NCBI GenBank assembly: GCA_003696705.1
Contig: RFGD01000442.1
Coordinates: 1 to 14,796, forward strand
From: Alphaproteobacteria bacterium
GTDB lineage: Bacteria > Pseudomonadota > Alphaproteobacteria > Rhodobacterales > Rhodobacteraceae
Length of the DNA stretch: 14,796 nucleotides
Reading direction: 5' to 3'
Below the pieces are notes generated by a model. It did not search any database, was not told the origin of the DNA, and saw only the letters and a program-made list of their open reading frames with translations. Each line of letters begins with the position of its first letter. Position 1 is the first letter of the stretch. Shown here piece after piece: positions 8,393 to 14,796 of the stretch. The position numbers and the translations under genes were made by a program.

Positions 8393-9463
8393 TCAGGCCT
8401 CGATCACCTCGTCGCCCGAATCGGTCCCCGCGGCGGGGGCGAGGCCGTGGGCTGCACGGATACGGTTCTCGATCTCCTGCGCGATGTCGGGGTTTTCCTT
8501 CAGGAACTGCTTCGCGTTCTCGCGTCCCTGCCCGATCCGCTCGTCGCCATAGGAATACCACGAACCCGACTTCTCGACGATGCCGGCCTTGACCCCCATG
8601 TCGATCAGTTCGCCGGTTTTCGAGATGCCCTCTCCGTACATGATGTCGAACTCGACCTGCTTGAACGGCGGCGCGACCTTGTTCTTGACGACCTTGACGC
8701 GCGTGCTGTTGCCGACGACCTCGTCTCGGTCCTTGATCGCGCCGATCCGGCGGATGTCGAGCCGCACCGAGGAGTAGAACTTGAGCGCGTTGCCGCCCGT
8801 CGTCGTCTCGGGGCTGCCGAACATGACGCCGATCTTCATCCGGATCTGGTTGATGAAGATGACCATGCAGTTCGAACGCGCGATCGAGGCGGTCAGCTTG
8901 CGCATCGCCTGGCTCATCAGCCGGGCCTGAAGGCCGACCTGCGCATCGCCCATGTCGCCTTCGAGTTCCGCCTTCGGCGTGAGGGCGGCAACCGAATCGA
9001 CGACGACAAGGCTGACGGCGCCCGAACGCACCAGCGTGTCGGTAATCTCGAGCGCCTGTTCACCGGTATCGGGCTGCGAGATGAGGAGTTCGTCCAGATT
9101 GACCCCGAGCTTGCGGGCATATTGCGGGTCGAGCGCGTGTTCGGCGTCGACGAAGGCGCAGACGCCGCCCTTCTTCTGCTCTTCGGCCACGACATGCAGC
9201 GTGAGCGTCGTCTTGCCCGAGCTTTCGGGACCATAGATCTCGATGATGCGGCCCTTCGGCAATCCGCCGATCCCGAGCGCGATGTCGAGCCCGATCGAGC
9301 CCGTCGAGGTCGCCTCGATCTCCTGAACCGGGCTGTCGGCGCCAAGGCGCATGATCGAGCCCTTGCCGAACTGCCGTTCGATCTGCTGGAGGGCCGAATC
9401 CAGGGCCCGCTGACGGTCGTTGTTACGCTTGTCCATGATGTTCAGAAGATCTGCCTTGCTCAT
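8393..9463 (-). CDS. recA: Recombinase A
   Basis: ATP-dependent strand-exchange protein that also triggers LexA self-cleavage in the SOS response; 356 residues, the normal length. Walker A GPESSGKT is at 78-85 and the catalytic glutamate at Glu108 in DAEHALDP. Walker B SLVVVD (151-156) is followed by SVAALTPKAELEGDMGD. INQIRMKIGVMFGSPETTTGG (205-224) covers the L2 DNA-binding region. The C-terminal tail is acidic, as is usual. The ATG at 9463 has AAGGAAG seven bases upstream. A LexA box and a good promoter lie just upstream. The sulfotransferase-like gene is divergent from it and alaS follows 136 bases downstream. Identity is certain. Confidence 0.99.
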   Translation of the reverse strand: MSKADLLNIMDKRNNDRQRALDSALQQIERQFGKGSIMRLGADSPVQEIEATSTGSIGLDIALGIGGLPKGRIIEIYGPESSGKTTLTLHVVAEEQKKGGVCAFVDAEHALDPQYARKLGVNLDELLISQPDTGEQALEITDTLVRSGAVSLVVVDSVAALTPKAELEGDMGDAQVGLQARLMSQAMRKLTASIARSNCMVIFINQIRMKIGVMFGSPETTTGGNALKFYSSVRLDIRRIGAIKDRDEVVGNSTRVKVVKNKVAPPFKQVEFDIMYGEGISKTGELIDMGVKAGIVEKSGSWYSYGDERIGQGRENAKQFLKENPDIAQEIENRIRAAHGLAPAAGTDSGDEVIEA

Positions 9464-9513
9464 TGATCCGCTTCCTTATCCCACATCCCCGATCGGGCGG
9501 CAATTCTCGCCTT

Positions 9514-9528
9514 GTTCTTCTCTTGTTC
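9514..9528 (-). promoter_or_regulatory. SOS box (LexA operator) of recA
   Basis: The plus strand reads GTTC-TTCTCTT-GTTC, an exact match to the alphaproteobacterial LexA operator GTTC-N7-GTTC. It lies 51 bases upstream of the recA ATG and just downstream of the predicted -10, where bound LexA would block transcription. It is the only such direct repeat I noticed in an intergenic region here. Confidence 0.88.
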
Positions 9529-9533
9529 TCATC

Positions 9534-9562
9534 CTTATGAGATCAAAACAGGAACATTTCAA
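9534..9562 (-). promoter_or_regulatory. Predicted sigma-70 promoter of recA
   Basis: On the minus strand TTGAAA (9562-9557), a 17-base spacer, then CATAAG (9539-9534): 5 of 6 and 4 of 6 matches. The expected transcription start near 9527 falls inside the SOS box. A 6-base inverted repeat TCTCAT-CCTT-ATGAGA (9527-9542) overlaps the -10. Confidence 0.6.
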
Positions 9563-9634
9563 CTCAAATTTTCATTCTCAGCTTCCCCGCAACGGGTTAA
9601 TGAGAGGTGAACAACGACATGCGACGGGGAAGAA

Positions 9635-10249
9635 ATGCTCGTGCTCGCCAAGGAAAGGCTGGTCTACCTGGCCGTTCCGAAGACAGCTTCGACATCAATC
9701 GAGAAAGCCCTTGGCGGGCGGGCATCGATCGTGCTTCGGGATCCGCCGGGACTGAAGCACACGCCGGCGCGGCGCTGGCGGCGGATCGTGCGCGCCCTTC
9801 TGCCCGATGTCGACGTCAACGAGTTCGAGACGGTCGCGCTGATCCGCGAACCGATCGACTGGCTCGGCAGCTGGTTTCGCTATCGCCAGCGGCCCTATCT
9901 TGACGGCCACGAGAATTCGACCGCCGGCATGTCCTTCAACACCTTTGTCGAGGCCTATCTGACAGAGACCCCGCCACCGCCTGCCCGCATCGGGGCGCAG
10001 GCGCGGTTCTTGTCGAATCAGAAGGGTGAGTTGGCCGTGCACCACCTCTTTGCCTACGAGCGCATGAGCGATCTCTTTGCCTTTCTCGAGAACCGGATCG
10101 GCAAGCGTCTCGAGGTCGGGCACTTCAATGCCTCGCCCCGCGCCAAGCTGTCCCTCGACCCGGCCCTGGAACAGCGCCTTCGGCGCGAACGCGAAGCCGA
10201 TTTCGCGCTACACCGCGCCGCCCTCGACGGGCTCCTCGGCGGTCTCTGA
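9635..10249 (+). CDS. Sulfotransferase-fold protein (often labelled gamma-glutamyl kinase in Rhodobacteraceae)
   Basis: Protein of 204 residues with sulfotransferase P-loop marks. VYLAVPKTASTSIEKAL (10-26) resembles the PAPS 5'-loop, and VALIREPIDWLGSWFRYR (67-84) resembles the 3'-phosphate segment with Arg71 and Ser79. As I recall, proteins with this N-terminus next to recA in Rhodobacteraceae are labelled gamma-glutamyl kinase. The sequence shows no amino-acid kinase motifs, so that label appears to be an annotation error. It has no signal peptide or membrane helix. The acceptor is unknown, and it may bind a nucleotide without sulfotransfer. GGGGAAG lies just before the ATG. It is divergent from recA, sharing a 171-base region with the LexA box, and overlaps the 3' end of cckA by 42 bases. 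Confidence 0.78.
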   Translation: MLVLAKERLVYLAVPKTASTSIEKALGGRASIVLRDPPGLKHTPARRWRRIVRALLPDVDVNEFETVALIREPIDWLGSWFRYRQRPYLDGHENSTAGMSFNTFVEAYLTETPPPPARIGAQARFLSNQKGELAVHHLFAYERMSDLFAFLENRIGKRLEVGHFNASPRAKLSLDPALEQRLRREREADFALHRAALDGLLGGL

Positions 10250-12547
10250 CGGCTCGGCCGGGCCAAGCTTGCGCGAGACGAGGTCGTTCAGCGCCGAAAG
10301 GCTGAAGGGTTTGCCCAGAAATTCGGCGCCGGGCATGCTGTCGGCCCCGGAAAGGACGTTGCCCTCGGCATAGCCCGAGACGAAGACGATGGGAATCTCG
10401 GGCGCGTCACCGAAGGCACGCCGGACCCAGGTCGGGCCGTCGATGCCCGGCATGACGACGTCGGTCACGACAAGATCGACCGACGGCGCGTCACCGGCCA
10501 GGATCTCGAGCGCCTCTTCCCCGCTCGACGCCGCAAGGACCTTGTGCCCCATCATGGTAAGGGCGCGGGCCGCGAATGCGCGCACGGGGGCCTCGTCCTC
10601 GACCAGCATCACGGTCCGTTGTTGGCCGCGTCGGGAAACGCGGGGCGGACGCGGGCCTGCCGGGCGGGCCTCGGCCTCTTCGTCGGTGGCAGGCAAGAGA
10701 AGCGTGAACACGGCCCCGCCGCCCGCCGGACTGTCGGCGAAGATGTAGCCCCCCATCTGCTTCACGATGCCGTAGCTTGTCGAAAGGCCAAGCCCCGTTC
10801 CCTCGCCCTGCGGTTTCGTGGTGAAGAAGGGTTCAAAGACCTTTCGCAGAATTTCTTCCGGAATTCCGGGGCCATCGTCCTCGACCGTGATCTGGACGTA
10901 TTCGCCGGGCGGCACGCGTGCCTCTCCGATCCTTTCGTCCTCGTCGAGATGCCGCCGGGCGGTGCGAATGCGGATCTCGCCGCCCTCGGCCATGGCATCG
11001 CGCGCGTTCACGACCAGATTGACTAGGACCTGCTCGAGGTTGCGGCGGTCAGCGCGAATGTTGGGAAGGTCGGGTTCGTTGCGCACCGAAAGCGTGACGC
11101 GCTCGCCCACCAGGCGGTTCAGGAGGTGGGCAAGATCGGACAGCGTGTCGCGCACGTCCATGACCTCGAGCCGAAGCGTCTGCTTTCGCGAGAAGGCAAG
11201 AAGCTGTGCGACCAGGGCGGCGGCGCGATTTGCGTTCTCGGCGATCTGGGTGAGATCGGCATAGTCGCCGTCCCCGGGGTCGTGTCGCAGGAGAAGGAGG
11301 TCGCAGTGGCCGGAAATCGCCGTCAGGAGATTGTTGAAATCATGGGCGATGCCGCCTGCAAGCTGACCGACGGCGTGCATCTTCTGACTTTGCACGAGCT
11401 GACCCTCGAGCGCCTTCATCTCGGTCACGTCGCTCAGGACACCGATGACCTCGGGGCCGTCGGGACCGTCCGCCCGACCCAGCGTGACCCGCAGAAAGCG
11501 CTCGCCACCCCGCCCGCGGGCGCTGACGATCTCGGGGCGCACGCGGTCGCGGGCCGCTGCGGCTTCGGCCACCCATCGGGCGAAGGGGCGCCCCGGCCCG
11601 TCGATGACCGCGGACAGGTCGCTCTTGTCGTCCGCAAGCCCGAGAAGCTCCCGCGCCGCGCGATTGGCGCGGCGAAGCCGGCCTTCGGTGTCCATGGCGA
11701 CAACGGCAATCGGCAAGGCGTCGAAATCCGCGCTGCCTGCCGGGGCATCCGCCGCAACGGGCGCCAGAAAGATCTCGGTCCGGCCGGCCGCCCCGTCGAG
11801 CATGACGGCGCGCACGGGCACGGTGCCGGACGGGGTGGTGATTCGGTGAATTGCCCCGTCGCGCAGCGGCAGATCGACGAAGATACGGTCAAGCTGTCGC
11901 GGACGGCCGCCGAGGATCCGGCGCAAGGCCTCGTTGACGAATAGGACCGTCCCGCTCGCGTTCACCGTGAGCATGGGAAGGCTGATGGCCTCGGCCCCGC
12001 GGGTGGTCGCCGTGCGGTCCGGGATTTCCTCGAGCCGCCAGGAGAGAAGCCCCGTCGCGAGCCGTGCCACCGTGACGCGAAGAAACCCCTGACGCGTGAC
12101 GACGTCCTCTTGCGCCCAGCCCTCGTCCTCGACCCGGTCGGCAAGCCGGAGAGCCACGGCCGAAGGATAGGCGGCGAGGCCCGTCATCGCCTCGACCAGC
12201 GACTGGGCGCGTTCCTCGCCGAACCGGCGGACGGCGGCGGGATTGGCGTAGATCACGGCGCCGTCCACGTCGGTCAGGAAGGATGGCGCCGGGTCCAGCG
12301 CCAGAACCCGCCGCGCGGGCCGCAGCGTTGCCGACGCCTGCGCCGGCAGCCCTTTCGGCACCAGCCGAAGATAAAGCCCCGCGAGCGTCAGTGCGCCCCC
12401 GACCGACAAGGCGATGATCGAAAGCCGCACATCGCCAAGGAGAAGCCCAAGGCCCAGAAACAGCCCGCCCCCGATGATCAACGACAGGCCGCCGCGCACC
12501 TCGTCCACGGGCGATGCGGCCCCGACTGCTACCCCCGAATCTGCCAA
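10208..12547 (-). CDS. cckA: Cell-cycle hybrid histidine kinase CckA
   Basis: Membrane hybrid kinase/phosphatase that feeds phosphate through ChpT to CtrA; 779 residues. Two membrane helices are at about 21-38 and 42-61. PAS-like regions cover about 82-180, 185-262 and 275-375. The dimerisation/phosphoacceptor segment is GGIAHDFNNLLTAISGHCD (398-416) with His402; this HDFNNLLTAI form is characteristic of CckA. The ATPase domain has the N box around Asn514, DDGPGIP (557-563) and GTGLGLST (583-590). The receiver domain (644-760) has Glu650/Asp651, phosphoacceptor Asp696 in VVTDVVMPG and Lys746. The start codon is TTG, supported by GGGAG six bases upstream. A full CtrA box lies 48-62 bases before it. 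The stop TAG overlaps the convergent sulfotransferase-like gene. Confidence 0.93.
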   Translation of the reverse strand: MADSGVAVGAASPVDEVRGGLSLIIGGGLFLGLGLLLGDVRLSIIALSVGGALTLAGLYLRLVPKGLPAQASATLRPARRVLALDPAPSFLTDVDGAVIYANPAAVRRFGEERAQSLVEAMTGLAAYPSAVALRLADRVEDEGWAQEDVVTRQGFLRVTVARLATGLLSWRLEEIPDRTATTRGAEAISLPMLTVNASGTVLFVNEALRRILGGRPRQLDRIFVDLPLRDGAIHRITTPSGTVPVRAVMLDGAAGRTEIFLAPVAADAPAGSADFDALPIAVVAMDTEGRLRRANRAARELLGLADDKSDLSAVIDGPGRPFARWVAEAAAARDRVRPEIVSARGRGGERFLRVTLGRADGPDGPEVIGVLSDVTEMKALEGQLVQSQKMHAVGQLAGGIAHDFNNLLTAISGHCDLLLLRHDPGDGDYADLTQIAENANRAAALVAQLLAFSRKQTLRLEVMDVRDTLSDLAHLLNRLVGERVTLSVRNEPDLPNIRADRRNLEQVLVNLVVNARDAMAEGGEIRIRTARRHLDEDERIGEARVPPGEYVQITVEDDGPGIPEEILRKVFEPFFTTKPQGEGTGLGLSTSYGIVKQMGGYIFADSPAGGGAVFTLLLPATDEEAEARPAGPRPPRVSRRGQQRTVMLVEDEAPVRAFAARALTMMGHKVLAASSGEEALEILAGDAPSVDLVVTDVVMPGIDGPTWVRRAFGDAPEIPIVFVSGYAEGNVLSGADSMPGAEFLGKPFSLSALNDLVSRKLGPAEPSETAEEPVEGGAV

Positions 12548-12553
12548 CGCACT

Positions 12554-12558
12554 CTCCC
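12554..12558 (-). promoter_or_regulatory. Ribosome binding site supporting the TTG start of cckA
   Basis: GGGAG within AAGGGAGAG on the minus strand, six bases before the TTG at 12547-12545. No in-frame ATG exists near this point; GTG codons 14 and 17 are alternatives without a comparable site. Confidence 0.6.
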
Positions 12559-12594
12559 TTCCCGGTTGACGCGTCGAGCCTGGCCCCCATCCAG

Positions 12595-12609
12595 TTAAGC
12601 CACGCTTAA
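12595..12609 (-). promoter_or_regulatory. CtrA binding site upstream of cckA
   Basis: On the minus strand TTAA-GCGTGGC-TTAA followed by C, an exact match to the CtrA motif TTAA-N7-TTAA(C). It lies in the only AT-rich part of the 100-base gap before cckA. TTAA is rare in this GC-rich sequence, so two copies at the correct spacing in a promoter region are unlikely by chance. CtrA binding itself is inferred. Confidence 0.75.
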
Positions 12610-12647
12610 TTCGACACTATTCAATCTTAGGGCGAGTCGCCGGTGCC

Positions 12648-13814
12648 TCAATTCCTCAATAATAGCGAAGCAAAAAAGCCGTCCCCGCCGGTCTCGGGGC
12701 CGAACCGCTGATGCTTGCCCTGCCGCCAGCCGGAATGGCGCGAAAGAAAGGCATCCGTCTGATCCTCGTTTTCCTCGGCGAGGACCGAGCAGGTCATGTA
12801 GGCCAGCGCGCCGCCCGGCCCCACAAGCCCCTCGGCTTCGTCAAGGATTTCGGCCTGAGTGCGCAAGAGCCGGTCGAGCTCTCCGGGCCGGAGGCGCCAT
12901 TTCGCCGCCGGGTCACGCCGCCAGGTCCCGCTGCCGGAACAGGGCACGTCGCAAAGGACGAGATCGAAGCGCCGAGACGCCAGTCTGGCGCGCGGCAGGA
13001 CGTGAATCTTGGCGCCGGCCCGGGCGGCGCGTGCCGGAAGATCGGCCATTCGGGCGGGATTCGCGTCGTGGGCGAAAACCGGTCCCTGAACCCGCGCGGC
13101 CATGGCCAGCGCCTTGCCCCCGCCGCCGGCGCAGAAATCAAGGACGGACATGCCGGCGCGAAGCGGCAAGGCCGCCACGGCTGCCTGGGGCGACAGGTCC
13201 TGAAGTTCGACAAGTCCGGTCCGATAGGCGCGCGTGGCACGGACGCGGCGGGCGTTCGCCGTCACCTCGAGCGCCGTGGTGACAGCGGGATGAGGACGTG
13301 TCTCGACACCCTCGGCGCGCAGGGCCTCGGCGGCGCCGTCGCGCGATGTCTTCAGAAGATTGACGCGCAGGAAAACCGGCGCGCGGTGGCGCATGGCCTC
13401 GAGAAACGGCGCGGTGCCCTCGCCCAGCGCACGCCGAAGCCGCGGCCAGAGCCAGTCGGGACAGTCGAGCGCCTCGGCCTCGGACGCGGGGGGCGGCGGC
13501 GCGGCAAGCCGCGCCCGCTCGGCCTCGGTCAGGGGCTCGGGCCCATGGCGCCCGCCGTCGAAGACCGCCTCGACAAGGTCGCGTTCGGCCGCCCAGCCGA
13601 TGACGAGGCCGCGTCCGCCGCTTCCCCCCAGGCGGGCCAGGCTTCGCCGGCGACGCAAGCAGTCGAAGACGATGTCGCGCACCGCCGCCCGGTCGCCGGA
13701 ACCGGCATAGCGGCTGGCGCGCGCCCAGGATGACAACGCGACCTCGGGCGGGTCGCCCGAGAGAATGTGGTCGAGGATCCGGATCGCGGCGGCGGCGCGG
13801 GCGGCAGGGGTCAT
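12648..13814 (-). CDS. RsmB/NOP-family RNA m5C methyltransferase
   Basis: SAM-dependent RNA (cytosine-5) methyltransferase of 388 residues, probably acting on rRNA. The N-terminal helical part (1-60) resembles the NusB-like region of RsmB, shortened. Residues 147-200 (FLRVNLLKT and AYRTGLVELQDLSPQAAV) are the family's PUA-like/linker segment before the catalytic core. SAM motif I is LDFCAGGGGKALAMA (225-239). The two catalytic cysteines are Cys292 in DVPCSGSGTWRRDP and Cys342 in YMTCSVLAEENE. The C-terminal GGDGFFASLLLR is the normal family ending. Motif I has AGGGG in place of the common AAPGG. It precedes cckA on the same strand with a 100-base gap containing the CtrA box. The exact target base cannot be told from sequence. 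Confidence 0.9.
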   Translation of the reverse strand: MTPAARAAAAIRILDHILSGDPPEVALSSWARASRYAGSGDRAAVRDIVFDCLRRRRSLARLGGSGGRGLVIGWAAERDLVEAVFDGGRHGPEPLTEAERARLAAPPPPASEAEALDCPDWLWPRLRRALGEGTAPFLEAMRHRAPVFLRVNLLKTSRDGAAEALRAEGVETRPHPAVTTALEVTANARRVRATRAYRTGLVELQDLSPQAAVAALPLRAGMSVLDFCAGGGGKALAMAARVQGPVFAHDANPARMADLPARAARAGAKIHVLPRARLASRRFDLVLCDVPCSGSGTWRRDPAAKWRLRPGELDRLLRTQAEILDEAEGLVGPGGALAYMTCSVLAEENEDQTDAFLSRHSGWRQGKHQRFGPETGGDGFFASLLLRN

Positions 13815-13901
13815 GGTGGCTTCACCGGCAAGAAGACAGGTGGGGGCCGGACATAACGCCCCGCCCCTGCCCGATCAATACCGCCGCCCGGCGCGCCGGC
13901 C

Positions 13902-14696
13902 TCAGCCCTTCTGCGCCTCGACGGCGCGCCGCGTCATGACCTTCACCAGATGGGCGCGGTATTCCCGCGTGCCGTGGATGTCGCCGATCATGCGCGCCGG
14001 GTTCGGCTCGAGCCCCATGACCGCGTCGACGCGGAAGTCCTTCGACAGGGCTTCCTCGGCTTCGGTCCAGCGATAGACGCCATCCTCGGACGCGCCGGTC
14101 ACGGCGACGCGCACGTCCCGGCCGAAGCGGGCCACGAAGACCCCGACAAGGGCAAAGCGCGAGGCCGGCTGTTCGAACTTCTGATAGTTCGCCGTGTCGG
14201 GGACGGGAAAGCGCACCTCGGTGATGATCTCGCCGTCTTCGAGCGCGGTCGCGAACATGCCCTCGAAGAAGTCGTCGGCCGCGATCTCGCGCCGGTCGGT
14301 GCGGATCGACGCGCCCGAGCCGAGGACCCCTGCCGGCCAGCAGGCCGACGGGTCGTTGTTGGCCAGGCTGCCACCGATCGTGCCGCGATTGCGCACCATC
14401 GGATCGCCGATCCCGCCGGCAAGGGCCGAAAGCGCCGGGTAGTCCTTCTCCAGCGCGCGCGCCGCTTCGGCATGCGTGGTGGCGGCGCCGATGCAGATCC
14501 GCCCCTCGTCGTCACGGCAGATGCCGCGCAGTTCCTCGATGCCGGCAAGGCTGACCAGCTTCGAAGGCGCGGCAAGGCGCTGGCGAAGGGTCGGGATCAG
14601 CGTCTGCCCGCCGGCAAGCGGCTGGGCGTCCTCGGCGGCCAGCGCGGCCAGGGCGTCGGCAAGCGTGGCGGGGCGTTCGAATTCGAACTCGTACAT
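13902..14696 (-). CDS. Molybdenum hydroxylase FAD-binding (medium) subunit, CoxM-like
   Basis: FAD subunit of a xanthine/CO dehydrogenase-family enzyme, 264 residues; it passes electrons from the Mo and [2Fe-2S] subunits to an acceptor. The first FAD loop is AGGQTLIP (28-35), corresponding to AGGHS in CoxM. The second is TIGGSLANNDPSA (106-118), matching the TIGG motif. The CO-dehydrogenase flavoprotein C-terminal domain follows from about residue 160. GGAGG eight bases upstream fixes the ATG at 14696; an in-frame TTG at 14702 is only two bases from that site. It follows the large-subunit gene by 13 bases, giving the order large-medium, as in form II (S-L-M) clusters. The substrate cannot be assigned, because the Mo subunit active site is outside the window. 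Confidence 0.92.
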   Translation of the reverse strand: MYEFEFERPATLADALAALAAEDAQPLAGGQTLIPTLRQRLAAPSKLVSLAGIEELRGICRDDEGRICIGAATTHAEAARALEKDYPALSALAGGIGDPMVRNRGTIGGSLANNDPSACWPAGVLGSGASIRTDRREIAADDFFEGMFATALEDGEIITEVRFPVPDTANYQKFEQPASRFALVGVFVARFGRDVRVAVTGASEDGVYRWTEAEEALSKDFRVDAVMGLEPNPARMIGDIHGTREYRAHLVKVMTRRAVEAQKG

Positions 14697-14704
14697 GGTC
14701 AATT

Positions 14705-14709
14705 CCTCC
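14705..14709 (-). promoter_or_regulatory. Ribosome binding site deciding the CoxM-like start
   Basis: GGAGG on the minus strand, eight bases before the ATG at 14696 and directly after the stop of the large-subunit gene. It rules out the TTG at 14702. Confidence 0.75.
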
Positions 14710-14796
14710 TCAGCCCTGCATGGCCGCCCAGACGCGGGCGGGCGTCAGCGGCATGTCGATATGGGTCACGTGGGTCATGCCGGCGCGGTGCAACGC
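14710..14796 (-). CDS. Molybdenum hydroxylase large (molybdopterin-binding) subunit, C-terminal end
   Basis: Only the last 28 codons and the TGA are present; the frame is open to the window edge. The end reads HIDMPLTPARVWAAMQG, which closely resembles the C-terminus of the CoxL-type large subunit (H-I/V-D-M-P-x-T-P-x-R-V-W). Together with the adjacent FAD subunit this supports a xanthine/CO dehydrogenase-family operon. The active-site loop that separates true CO dehydrogenase (form I, with its AYRCSFR motif) from form II enzymes is not visible here. Confidence 0.82.
   Translation of the reverse strand, partial: ALHRAGMTHVTHIDMPLTPARVWAAMQG

Noticed and set aside
9635..10249. Gamma-glutamyl kinase (proline biosynthesis) as the function of this gene
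   Set aside because: No amino-acid kinase motifs or PUA domain are present; the residues fit a sulfotransferase-type P-loop protein.
12711..13733. A 340-codon plus-strand open frame opposite the RNA methyltransferase
   Set aside because: The minus-strand gene carries all catalytic motifs; the plus-strand translation shows no family features.
13888..13899. CCGGCGCGCCGG palindrome just after the CoxM-like gene
   Set aside because: It is loopless and not followed by T residues; such GC palindromes are expected by chance at this base composition.

Overview
The window is GC-rich DNA from an alphaproteobacterium, most likely a member of the Rhodobacterales (Rhodobacteraceae). This rests on several independent signals. 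An IscR with a single cysteine is translationally coupled to a cysteine desulfurase, as in the Rhodobacter isc-suf operon. An Irr-type iron control element lies in front of iscR. The recA promoter carries an alphaproteobacterial SOS box (GTTC-N7-GTTC). A CckA hybrid kinase is preceded by a full CtrA box (TTAA-N7-TTAA). A sulfotransferase-fold gene is divergent from recA. These are inferences from gene content and motifs; no database search was run.

Layout, left to right. (1) 1-893, minus strand: iscR and the first 138 codons of a cysteine desulfurase, with a 4-base overlap; the rest of the Fe-S assembly operon would lie beyond position 1. (2) 894-1058: divergent control region with the iron box. 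(3) 1059-1958, plus strand: an alpha/beta hydrolase and a 77-residue helical protein of unknown function. (4) 2082-3299: icd, NADP-type isocitrate dehydrogenase, followed by a good intrinsic terminator. (5) 3411-4498, plus strand: a sulfotransferase-fold protein and an EmrE-like SMR transporter. (6) 4464-5281: a small DUF6356-type protein (minus) divergent from an Lrp/AsnC regulator (plus). (7) 5297-9463, minus strand: recA, alaS and a DUF1330 protein, read in that order; alaS and the DUF1330 gene overlap by 4 bases. (8) 9635-10249, plus strand: a second sulfotransferase-fold protein, divergent from recA. (9) 10208-13814, minus strand: an RsmB/NOP-family RNA methyltransferase, then cckA. (10) 13902-14796, minus strand: the FAD-binding subunit and the last 28 codons of the large subunit of a molybdenum hydroxylase of the CO/xanthine dehydrogenase family.

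Most genes are core housekeeping functions: Fe-S assembly, TCA cycle, translation, DNA repair and cell-cycle control. The more interesting layer is regulatory. Three independent regulon signals can be read directly: Irr at iscR, LexA at recA and CtrA at cckA. I found no RNA genes, insertion sequences, CRISPR arrays or phage genes. No gap between genes exceeds about 170 bases, so there is no large unexplained stretch. I do not see a convincing new multi-gene system. The best candidates for undescribed biology are the two sulfotransferase-fold proteins, the alaS-coupled DUF1330 gene, the small helical protein after the hydrolase, and the CtrA box at cckA.
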